Assembly: GCA_035546295.1 (NCBI GenBank)
Contig: DATKBT010000112.1
Span: 1-64,000, forward strand
Direction of reading: 5' to 3'
From: DATKBT01 sp035546295
GTDB taxonomy: Bacteria > Acidobacteriota > Thermoanaerobaculia > Multivoradales > Multivoraceae
DNA length: 64,000 nt
Part shown: one piece after another, positions 8,299 through 15,828 of the stretch
Layout: each line of letters starts with the position of its first letter
Position numbering within the stretch: position 1 is the stretch's first letter
Translations under genes and position numbers: made by a program
Notes under the pieces: generated by a model
Told to the model about the DNA's origin: nothing
The model's database searches: none
The model's input: only the letters and a program-made list of their open reading frames with translations

Positions 8299-8639
8299 CA
8301 GTCGGTTCGGCCCGGGTGCTGGGCTTCTCGGTCCCCGACGAAGCCGAGCCGTTGCGGCGCGAGCTCGGCTACATGACTCAGCGGTTCTCGCTCTACGAGG
8401 ACCTCACCGTGCGCGAGAACCTCGAGTTCATGGCCGAAGTGCACGGAGCGCGCCGGCGGGCGCAAGGCGAGCTCGTTGGCGAGGCGCTGCCGCTCACGCA
8501 TTTCCTGCGCGCAGTGCGCGGCATCCTCCTGCGCGGCGCCGGGCTCGGCGAGCTGTCCGCCAGCCTATGGCCGCTCGCTCTGTTCACGGCCGTCATGCTG
8601 TCGTTGGCCCTGCTCCGCTTCCGCAAGCGGCTCGACTGA
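8299..8639 (+). pseudogene. ABC transporter remnant: ATPase fragment joined to permease C-terminus
   Basis: One open frame combines pieces of two different genes. The first part reads ARVLGFSVPDEAEPLRRELG, YMTQRFSLYEDLTVRENLEF and MAEVHGARRR, the Q-loop region of an ABC-2 export ATPase, without the Walker A before it or the signature motif and Walker B after it. Near 8475-8490 it changes to LTHFLRAVRGILLRGAGL followed by LRFRKRLD and TGA, the typical C-terminus of the ABC-2 permease partner (YbhR/YbhS type). An internal deletion, apparently kept in frame, removed the rest of the ATPase and most of the permease, and the 5' end is also lost. A 14-15 bp tandem repeat begins at the stop codon. 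A functional product is very unlikely. Confidence 0.78.
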
Positions 8640-8689
8640 CCGGGGACGACTGATCGGGGACCGACTGATCGGGGACCGACTGATCGGGG
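8633..8689. repeat. 14-15 bp tandem repeat, four units
   Basis: Units at 8633-8647, 8648-8661, 8662-8676 and 8677-8689 follow the pattern (C)GACTGATCGGGGAC. The first contains the stop codon of the ABC remnant (TGA 8637-8639). The array ends a few bases before the stop of the convergent DUF5671 gene at 8701. Confidence 0.85.
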
Positions 8690-8700
8690 TGGCGAAGGCC

Positions 8701-9771
8701 CTACTCCGGGTCGCGCGCCCGCAGCGTGAAGCAGTGGTGGCCCGCGGGATGGTGCCAGAAGCGTTCGAGCCCGACACCGGTGCGCGCCGCGGCGACGCTC
8801 GCGTCGCGGTCCTCGAGCAGGAAGGTGGCGCACAGGCGGAACTGCGGTGCGGCGAGCGGCTCGTAGCCGTAGCGCTCGCCGGTCTGCGGGTCCTCGAGCT
8901 CGATGGCGACGCCCCGGCGACTCGCCAGGCTCTCCAGGTCCGTTGGCAGCTCGGCCTCGTCCGCCCAGTGAGCGTCGGCCGCCTCGGCGATCTGCCGCAG
9001 GTCGGCGACCCGTGCGGCGTCGAAGCGCTCGGCACGCGCTCGCCAGGGTCCGGCGATGCCCGACAGGCCGAGCACGAGCACGCCGAGCACGGTGACGGTC
9101 ACGGCGGCGGCGAGCAGTCGAACCCCGCCTCGCGCCAGCGCGGCGCCGCCCTCGTCCGAGCGCAGCTCCCACAGGTAGTAGGCCAGCACGGTGCCCGCGA
9201 TCACGGCCACCACCAGCGTCTTGAGCAGGAAGCGCAGCGTCGGGTCGCCCTCGAGCAGGCGGTAGAGCACGGCGGAGAGGTCGCCGACCGCGACGCAGGC
9301 CGCGACGAACAGGGTGAGGTAGGTCAACCATTGTCGGACCTTCGACGTGCGCTGCACCGGGTCGCGGCGGGTCTCGATGCGGATGCGGCGCGAGAACCAG
9401 AGATAGAGCGGGAACGAGACGATCAGGGCGGCCGCCGCCGATCGGGTCGAGCTGGCGGTGGCGACCTGCCAGGCCATCTCGGTGCCGAGCGGGAGCCAGC
9501 GGTTGATGACGTCGAAGGCGATCCGCCCGACCGAGAAGGCGGAGACGTAGAGCAGCGTGAAGGTGACCAGGTACTGGAAGGCGTCGCGCGCCGACACGTA
9601 GGGCTTCGGCCGCGGCACCGGCACGTCGAACTCGAGGTCGGCGTACTCGGCGAGCGCCTCCTCGACCTCGTCGGCCGGCCAGCCAGCGTCGGCGAGCTTC
9701 TCGCGCAGGATCACCTTGTCGTGACCGCGCGCGAGGCCCTCGGCCACGAAACGTTCGAGCGCATTCTTCAC
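8701..9771 (-). CDS. DUF5671-type membrane protein
   Basis: The 356-residue product starts MKNALERFVAEGLARGHDKV, with a short helical region whose LREKLADAGWPADEVEEAL resembles a small UBA-like helix pair. After RDAFQYLVTFTLLYVSAFSV come five or six membrane helices (about 65-260), the pattern of DUF5671. The C-terminal 120 residues are soluble (RVADLRQIAEAADAHWADE; GYEPLAAPQFRLCATFLLED) and resemble an extracytoplasmic domain often seen behind such helices. Function is unknown. The start codon is ATG 9771, preceded by GGAGG in reading direction. Confidence 0.7.
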   Translation of the reverse strand: MKNALERFVAEGLARGHDKVILREKLADAGWPADEVEEALAEYADLEFDVPVPRPKPYVSARDAFQYLVTFTLLYVSAFSVGRIAFDVINRWLPLGTEMAWQVATASSTRSAAAALIVSFPLYLWFSRRIRIETRRDPVQRTSKVRQWLTYLTLFVAACVAVGDLSAVLYRLLEGDPTLRFLLKTLVVAVIAGTVLAYYLWELRSDEGGAALARGGVRLLAAAVTVTVLGVLVLGLSGIAGPWRARAERFDAARVADLRQIAEAADAHWADEAELPTDLESLASRRGVAIELEDPQTGERYGYEPLAAPQFRLCATFLLEDRDASVAAARTGVGLERFWHHPAGHHCFTLRARDPE

Positions 9772-9968
9772 AGCAGCCTCCGTTTTGCGGGCGAATCGTG
9801 CCTTCGGACACCGTCCAGAGACGCGGTGCGGATCGGAGGTTACCCGGGAGCGTGGGCGTGGCTGCGCCGGCGGCGAGATGCCGTCGTCTGGTGCACGGCG
9901 CGCGAGCTCGGGAGCGTCGCCAGTCGTAGAATCTTCGCCCAGACCGTCCGACCGTTCTCGGGCTTCGA

Positions 9969-10024
9969 CAGTGTCGAGAAAACAGTGTCGAGAAAACAGG
10001 GTCGAGAAAACAGGGTCGAGAAGA
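9969..10024. repeat. 14-bp tandem repeat, four units
   Basis: Four units, CAGTGTCGAGAAAA twice, CAGGGTCGAGAAAA once and CAGGGTCGAGAAGA once, lie at 9969-9982, 9983-9996, 9997-10010 and 10011-10024. The array ends 28 bases before the AlaX-type start codon, probably inside the 5' leader. The CAGKGTCGA core reappears in the tandem repeat at 55662-55728. Confidence 0.88.
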
Positions 10025-10052
10025 CGGCGAGAGTGGAGCCAGGAGACTGCCG

Positions 10053-11264
10053 ATGCCGGACGACCAGCCCTCGTACCAGCGCGAGCCCTACCGCCGGACC
10101 CTCGAGGTCGAGGTGCTCGAGGTGGGCGAAGACGAGCGCGGGGTCTGGGCGGTGCTCGACGACACCGTTCTGTATCCAGAGGGCGGCGGACAGCCGGCCG
10201 ATCGCGGCCTCCTCGCCGGCGTCCCGGTTCACGACGTCCGGCGCCGCGGCGAGCGCCTCGAGCACTGGCTCGAGCGACCCGTCGAGCCAGGCGAGGCGCG
10301 ACTCGAGCTCGACTGGGCGCGGCGCTACGACCACATGCAGCAGCACACCGCTCAGCACCTCCTGAGCGCGATCGCTCAGGACCGTCACGGCTGGGCGACG
10401 TCGTCGTTCCACCTGGGCGTCCTCGATCAGGGAGCTGGCGTGTGCGACATCGAGCTCGACGTCGCCGAGCTCTCCGTTCTCCAGCTCGCTCGGCTCGAGG
10501 AGGAGCTGGCCGAGGAGATCCGCGCCGCTCGTGCGGTGACCGCGCGCCATCTCGAGCGCGACGAGCTCGAGGCGCTCGGCGAGCGCGTGCGCAGCCGCGG
10601 GCTCCCCGAGGGCTTCTCGGGCGCGGTGCGCCTGGTCGAGATCGCGGGCGTCGACCTCAACACCTGCGGCGGCACCCACCTGGGCTCGACCGCCGAGATC
10701 GAGGCGATCAAGCTGCTCGGCACCGAGCGCATGCGGGGCGGCACGCGTCTCTACTGGGTGGCGGGGGCGCGCGTGCGAGCGCGCCTCGGCCGCGACGAAG
10801 AGCGGCTCGCGGCCTTGCGCGGGATCTTCGAGTGCGCCGACGACGAGCTCGAGGAGATCGCCGACAAGAAGCTCGTGCGTCTCGAGGCGGCCGAGCGGCG
10901 AGTCCGGGATCTACAGCGCGCGCTCGCCGAGCGGACCGCGGGTGTGCTCGCCGCCTTCTCCGATCGGGTGGTCGAAGCGCACTTCGCCGACGAGGACGCA
11001 GCCTTCCTCCAGGCCATCGGCCGTGCCTTCGCCGCGTCGGATCATCCCGGAATGGCGCTGTTGACGGCGGGTGAGGGGGAGAAGGCGAGCTTCCTGGTGG
11101 CGGCGGGAGGCGGCTCGGGTCGCGAGGCGATCGAGGTCGGCCCAGCGGTCGCCGAGGCCCTCGGTGGGCGCGGCGGCGGGCGCGGTGCGATCTTCCAGGG
11201 ACGCGCCGGGTCCCTGGAGGGGCGCGCCGAGGCGCTGGCGAGGATGCAGGCGGCCCTTCCATAG
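10053..11264 (+). CDS. alaX: AlaX-type alanyl-tRNA editing protein (long form with DHHA1)
   Basis: This 403-residue protein resembles the editing half of alanyl-tRNA synthetase. The N-terminal beta domain (about 10-90: DDTVLYPEGGGQPADRG) is followed by the editing site with zinc ligands HTAQH (about 98-102) and CGGTH (about 206-210). A coiled linker (about 265-300) leads to a DHHA1-like C-terminal domain ending GGRGGGRGAIFQGRAG. It is expected to hydrolyse Ser or Gly mischarged onto tRNA-Ala in trans. It has no aminoacylation domain, as normal for AlaX. ATG 10053 follows GCCAGGAG. Repeat copy B starts at its stop codon (TAG 11262-11264). Confidence 0.88.
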   Translation: MPDDQPSYQREPYRRTLEVEVLEVGEDERGVWAVLDDTVLYPEGGGQPADRGLLAGVPVHDVRRRGERLEHWLERPVEPGEARLELDWARRYDHMQQHTAQHLLSAIAQDRHGWATSSFHLGVLDQGAGVCDIELDVAELSVLQLARLEEELAEEIRAARAVTARHLERDELEALGERVRSRGLPEGFSGAVRLVEIAGVDLNTCGGTHLGSTAEIEAIKLLGTERMRGGTRLYWVAGARVRARLGRDEERLAALRGIFECADDELEEIADKKLVRLEAAERRVRDLQRALAERTAGVLAAFSDRVVEAHFADEDAAFLQAIGRAFAASDHPGMALLTAGEGEKASFLVAAGGGSGREAIEVGPAVAEALGGRGGGRGAIFQGRAGSLEGRAEALARMQAALP

Positions 11265-11481
11265 TCGCGCCGCGGTCGTACCGCGAGCCACTAGCTCATG
11301 CTTCCACGCCAGCGCCGCAAGCGGCACCGCTCGGGCCCGACCTGAGCCTGAAACCGCTGATCCCAGGTTGTTTGGGTGCTGCTTGATCGAACTTTGACCG
11401 CGTTGTGAGCCTTGGTCTCGCGCTTGCGCGAGGCTAAATGACCGCCGCCCGCCCCAGGCAGGCAAGACCTGCGCCCGACAG
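11262..11481. repeat. Interspersed 3'-flank repeat, copy B
   Basis: This segment aligns over most of its length with copy C. Shared blocks are the CGCGGTC start, AGCGCCGCAAGCGGC, GCTTGATCGAACTTTG, the hairpin block and AATGACCGCCGCC. The hairpin 11414-11421/11428-11435 pairs over 8 positions including two G-T pairs where copy C has G-C pairs, which suggests a folded RNA. The left 35 bases of copies A, C and D are absent. It begins exactly at the stop of alaX. The remaining bases 11482-11677 before the next gene show no gene. Confidence 0.75.
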
Positions 11482-11677
11482 CTCGCTCCGGCGAGCGAGG
11501 AGAGCTCGATCCGATCGAGGACTGCTCTCGCTTCTGGAGGCCCCTCGCGCGCGTCGAGCGGCGCAGCGCAACATTCCTCCGATTCGAGCGTTCCTAGCGC
11601 TGGAGACCACTGCCCGCACCGACGCGGCGGCGAACAGCCGAGCGCTGCTTTGCGGGCCCTGATTCGGGAGACCACCG

Positions 11678-14158
11678 ATGCTGTCTCACGATCTCAAGCA
11701 GAGCTTTCGCGCGCTCCGCTCGCAACGGGGGGTCACCGTCGTGGCGGTGCTCTCGCTCGGCGTCGGCATCGCGCTCAACGTCACGATCTTCAGCCTGATC
11801 AACGAGGTCCTGCTCCGCCCGCCGGCGGTCTCGGCGCCCGACGAGCTGGTCTCGGTCTACATGCGCCACGAGGGCGGAGATCGGTTCGGCACCAGCTCGT
11901 ATCCCGACTACGTCGACCTGCGCGAGCAGAACGAGGCGTTCAGCGACGTCGTCGCGCACTCGCTGATGCTTGCCTCGTTCGAGCGCGAGGGGCGCTCGCA
12001 GGCGCTGGTCGGCGCGCTGGTCTCGGGCAACTTCTTCGAGGCGCTGGGGGTGCAGGCGGCTCGCGGCCGGCTGCTCGAGCCGGGCGAGGAGGAGCCGCTG
12101 GGCGCGCACCCGGTCGCGGTCGTCGACCACCGCTTCTGGCTGAGCGACCTCGGCGGCCGCCCGGACGTCGTCGGCAGCACGGTGCGGCTCAACGCCACCC
12201 GCTTCACCGTCGTCGGCGTGCTTCCCGAGGAGTTCACGGGCTTGTTCCCGGGCCTGGCGCCCGCCGTCTACCTGCCGCTCGCCGCCGCCGCCGACGTTGA
12301 GCCGGCGGGGCAGATCAGCTTCGCGGCCGGAGGCACCGGCAGCACCTGGCTCGACATGCGCGGCCGGCGCTGGCTCTGGGTGCTCGGGCGCCTGCGCCCC
12401 GGCGTCACCGTCGACCAGGCCGACGCACAGGTCGGCGCGGTGGCGGCGCGACTCGCGGCCGCGTTTCCGCCGACCAACGGCGAAACCTCGATGGTGGCCG
12501 TGCCCACCCGCGGAGTTCGCGTGCACCCCGAGCTGGACGGCGTGCTGTCGGCGGCGGCCACACTTCTTCAGGTCTGCGTCGGGCTGGTGCTGCTGATCGT
12601 CTGCGCCAACGTCGCCAACATGCTGTTGGCGCGCGCGGCGGCGCGCCGGCGCGAGGTCGGCGTGCGGCTCGCGCTGGGCGCCGGGCGCGCCCGCCTGGTG
12701 CGCCTGCTGCTGACCGAGAGCCTGTTGCTCGCCGCGCTCGGCGGCGCGCTGGGGCTCGGGCTCGCGCTGCTCGCCAACCGGCTGATCGAGAGCTTCCAGC
12801 CCGCCTCGCTGCCGATCGCGATCAGCCTCGACCTGGTGGTCGACCATCGCGTCCTGCTCTTCACCCTGCTGGTCACCGGCCTCACCGGCATCGTCTTCGG
12901 GCTGGCGCCGGCGCTCCAGGCGGCGCGCGCCGACGTGGTTGACCAGATCCGTCGCGAGGAGCCGGCGCCGCGGCTGCGTGGACGCCTGGGTCGTTTCGGC
13001 TTCGGTCACGTGCTGGTCGCCGCGCAGGTGGCGCTCTGCCTGGCGCTCCTGGTGGGCGCGGGCTTGCTCGGGCGCAGCCTGCTGGCGGCCGGACAGGTGC
13101 CGCTCGGTTTCGACCCGCAGCGCATCGGCGTGATGGTGCTAGAGACCGGCCGCCTGGGGTACGAGGGGGACGAGATCGCGAGCCGCCAGCGCGAGATGCT
13201 CGAGGCGGTGGCCGCGATGCCGGGGGTGGAGGCGACGTCATGGGCGAGCCGCTCCCCGCTCGACGTCAACTTCAACAACAGCGAGCTGTTCATCGAGGGC
13301 GTCAACGAGGAGGACGAGCGTGGGCTCACCGTCTCGAGCGTCTCGGCGTCCGCGGGCTACTTCGAAACGCTCGAGGTGACCGTGATCGAAGGGCGCAGCT
13401 TCGATCTCCGCGACACTCCCGCGACTCCGCGGGTCGCAGTGGTCAGCCGCTCTTTCGTCGATCGCTACTGGCCGGGCGAGAGCGCCCTCGGCAAGAGGCT
13501 GCGCACGGCGACCAAGACCCCGATCGAGGTGGTCGGCGTGGTCGAGGACTACAAGGTGCGCTCGGTCGGCGAAGCGCCTCAGCCGTACGTCCACTTCGCA
13601 CGCGACCAGGTCACCGACGGCTTTGGCATCCTCCACTTCCGCACCGCGGGCCCGGCGGTCGCCGCACTCGAGGCGGTGCGCCGGCGGCTGGTCGAGATGG
13701 AGCCCGACCTCATGTTCCTCGACTCCGCGACGCTCGCCAGCCGGGTCGACCTCAACCTGCTGCCGGTGCGATTCGGCGCGACACTGCTCGGCGGATTGAG
13801 CCTGATCGCGGTGCTGCTGGCGGCGGTCGGGCTCTACGGGCTGATCGCTTACTGGGTGTCGCGCCGGACGCGCGAGATCGGCCTGCGCGTGGCGCTCGGC
13901 GCGCGGCCGGCCGAGATCGTCGGAATGGTCGTGCGCCAGGGGATGGTGCTCGCGGTGCTCGGTCTCCTCGGCGGCAGCCTGCTCGCCTTCGGCGTCGCCC
14001 GGCTGCTGCGCGGCATCCTGCTTGGCGTCGAGCCCGGCGATCCGGTCACCTTCCTGATGGCCGCCGTCGTGCTCCTGGCGGTGACGCTGCTCGCCAACGG
14101 CTTGCCGGCGCGGCGCGCATCTCGGGTCGATCCGATGGTGGCGTTGCGCGACGAGTGA
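11678..14158 (+). CDS. ADOP-type ABC transporter permease (MacB/FtsX-like), copy 1
   Basis: This 826-residue inner-membrane protein has the duplicated layout of acidobacterial permeases: helix 1 at about 20-45 (VTVVAVLSLGVGIALNVTIF), a large periplasmic MacB-type domain (about 50-270), FtsX helices at 290-430 (LLIVCANVANMLLARAAARR; REVGVRLALGAGRARLVRLL), a second helix near 447-470, a second periplasmic domain and a final FtsX block at 700-826 (REIGLRVALGARPAEIVGMV). No ATPase gene is adjacent, as usual for these orphan permeases. Relatives are associated with export of peptides, lipoproteins or drugs; the substrate is unknown. Unlike copy 2 it has no padR beside it and lacks the short N-terminal extension. 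ATG 11678 follows GGGAG. Confidence 0.86.
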   Translation: MLSHDLKQSFRALRSQRGVTVVAVLSLGVGIALNVTIFSLINEVLLRPPAVSAPDELVSVYMRHEGGDRFGTSSYPDYVDLREQNEAFSDVVAHSLMLASFEREGRSQALVGALVSGNFFEALGVQAARGRLLEPGEEEPLGAHPVAVVDHRFWLSDLGGRPDVVGSTVRLNATRFTVVGVLPEEFTGLFPGLAPAVYLPLAAAADVEPAGQISFAAGGTGSTWLDMRGRRWLWVLGRLRPGVTVDQADAQVGAVAARLAAAFPPTNGETSMVAVPTRGVRVHPELDGVLSAAATLLQVCVGLVLLIVCANVANMLLARAAARRREVGVRLALGAGRARLVRLLLTESLLLAALGGALGLGLALLANRLIESFQPASLPIAISLDLVVDHRVLLFTLLVTGLTGIVFGLAPALQAARADVVDQIRREEPAPRLRGRLGRFGFGHVLVAAQVALCLALLVGAGLLGRSLLAAGQVPLGFDPQRIGVMVLETGRLGYEGDEIASRQREMLEAVAAMPGVEATSWASRSPLDVNFNNSELFIEGVNEEDERGLTVSSVSASAGYFETLEVTVIEGRSFDLRDTPATPRVAVVSRSFVDRYWPGESALGKRLRTATKTPIEVVGVVEDYKVRSVGEAPQPYVHFARDQVTDGFGILHFRTAGPAVAALEAVRRRLVEMEPDLMFLDSATLASRVDLNLLPVRFGATLLGGLSLIAVLLAAVGLYGLIAYWVSRRTREIGLRVALGARPAEIVGMVVRQGMVLAVLGLLGGSLLAFGVARLLRGILLGVEPGDPVTFLMAAVVLLAVTLLANGLPARRASRVDPMVALRDE

Positions 14159-14255
14159 GAGCCAGGCTCTTCGGCGGACCCCGTGGCTCGACCTGCGGAT
14201 TCAATCGGGGAGCAGGGCGGTTCGTGATCACAACCGCCGGCTGCGCCGGGACGGG

Positions 14256-15776
14256 TCAGGGAATCGCTGCATTCCCGACGATCGCCCGGCCCGGGAAGAC
14301 CTCGGCCACCGTCTCCCCGTCGCGCACCACGAAGACTCCGCCGACCAGCACGTGGCGAACACCGACCGAGAAGCTCAGGTCGTCCTCGAACGTCGCCGTG
14401 TCGAGGATCGTCTCGGGGTCGAAGACGGTGACGTCGGCATCGGCGCCGAGCTGGATTCGCCCCTTCTTGCGCATGGCGGGCGCGATGTCCTCGAGCCGCT
14501 GCGCCGGCATCAGAGTCATTCGTCGGATCGAGTCGGCGAGCGTCAGCGTTTCCTGCGCGCGCACGTAGCGTCCGAGCACCCGGCTGAAGGTGCCGGCGGA
14601 CCGGGGGTGCGCGCCCGGCGCGTAGGGCATGCCGTCGGAGGCGACGATGACGAAGGGGGTGCTCATCGCGAGCTCGATCATCTCCGGCTTCATCATGTGG
14701 ATGATCACGGTGCCCCCCTCCTCACGGAAGAGCTCGAAGGTCTCCTTGGTCAGGCGCTCGCCGGTGTCCTGCCACTGGACGTCGCCGTAGTCGATCCCGA
14801 GACGCTCCTGCCATCCCTGGTCGAAGATCGACGACTGGATGCCGGTGGAGCCCGCGGTGTAGGGGTAGGACTCCGTCGTCACGTCGACGCCCCGATCCCG
14901 CGCGCCGCCGATCAGCTCGAGCGCGGCCGGCAGGTCCCCCAGGCTCGAGCTGTTGACGTGCACGATGTGGAGCGGAGCGCCGGTCGCGGCCGCGTTCGCC
15001 ACCACCTCTTGAATGGCGTCGAGCCCCATCGACCGCACGTGGGTGTAGATCGGCGCCGAGCGCTCGGCGGCGAGCTGGAAGACGCGGAAGATCTCGGTGC
15101 GTGAGGCACCGGGGTAGTACTGGTGGGCCATGCCGATGCCGAGCCCGCCCTCGCGTAGGCCCTGGTCGATCAGCTCCGCGAGCTCGTCGAAGCGGTCCTC
15201 CGGGAGCGGCTGATAGAAGCCCTCGGAGAGCTCCCCCTGGAGCGCGCGCAGCGGATCGTCGAGCGCGGCGACGTCGTCGAGCTTCTCGGCCAGTCCCTCG
15301 AGGCCGGGGATGGCGAGGGTGCGCAGCATTCCGTGCGAGACCGAGGCGCCGTAGTGGATGCGCGCCCTGCCCTGGCGCGAGGCGAGCCAGCGCTCGATGC
15401 GGGGGTAGCCCCACTCCAGCTCGAGCGCCGTCGTCACGCCGTCGCGCATCTGGTACTCGTTGGCCTCGGGGCTCTGGCCGTGGGCGTGCAGGTCGATGAA
15501 GCCGGGGGCCACCACCAGGCCGCGGGCGTCGATCGCGACGCCCCCGGGCGCGAGTCGGCCTTCGAGCGGATCCTCCGAGATCGCCACGATCGAGCCCGAG
15601 GCGATGCCCACGTCCCGGACCGCGTCGAGCCCGGTCTCGGGATCGATGACGCGCCCGCCCTCCAACACCACGTCGAAGACCTGCGAGGCCGGCTGAGCGT
15701 TCGCGGGCGGGCTCCAGGGACCGGCGGCGGCGGAGGCGATCACGGCGAGGACGAGGACACGGTCGAGCGTGGTCAT
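14256..15776 (-). CDS. Exported amidohydrolase (N-acyl-D-amino-acid deacylase-like)
   Basis: The 506-residue protein has a signal peptide (about 1-28, ending PANAQ) and a metal-dependent hydrolase barrel. Visible motifs are VVAPGFIDLHAHGQSPEANE (the HxH metal site), EYQMRDGVTTALELEWGYP, YTHVRS, LHIVHVNSS, IIHMMKPE and the aspartate of VIVASDGMPYAPGAHPRSAG. The C-terminal beta segment GRIQLGADADVTVFDPETI is typical. The family cleaves N-acyl-D-amino acids, dipeptides or cyclic amides; the substrate here is not certain. A periplasmic role in peptide or cell-wall scavenging is inferred. ATG 15776 is chosen because GGGAGAAG precedes it; an upstream in-frame start (15821) gives a longer, poorer N-terminus. 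It is divergent from the GWxTD/VWFA gene. Confidence 0.8.
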   Translation of the reverse strand: MTTLDRVLVLAVIASAAAGPWSPPANAQPASQVFDVVLEGGRVIDPETGLDAVRDVGIASGSIVAISEDPLEGRLAPGGVAIDARGLVVAPGFIDLHAHGQSPEANEYQMRDGVTTALELEWGYPRIERWLASRQGRARIHYGASVSHGMLRTLAIPGLEGLAEKLDDVAALDDPLRALQGELSEGFYQPLPEDRFDELAELIDQGLREGGLGIGMAHQYYPGASRTEIFRVFQLAAERSAPIYTHVRSMGLDAIQEVVANAAATGAPLHIVHVNSSSLGDLPAALELIGGARDRGVDVTTESYPYTAGSTGIQSSIFDQGWQERLGIDYGDVQWQDTGERLTKETFELFREEGGTVIIHMMKPEMIELAMSTPFVIVASDGMPYAPGAHPRSAGTFSRVLGRYVRAQETLTLADSIRRMTLMPAQRLEDIAPAMRKKGRIQLGADADVTVFDPETILDTATFEDDLSFSVGVRHVLVGGVFVVRDGETVAEVFPGRAIVGNAAIP

Positions 15777-15828
15777 TGGCTTCTCCCGAGAGGTCGCGGG
15801 CGCGAGCTCGCGTGCGAGCATTGCGACG

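Noticed and set aside
9969..10024. CRISPR or transposon end repeats
   Set aside because: A simple 14-base tandem with no spacers, no inverted ends and no transposase nearby.
11482..11677. Small gene between repeat B and ADOP permease 1
   Set aside because: Short frames there have no ribosome site, no third-position bias and no recognisable motif.
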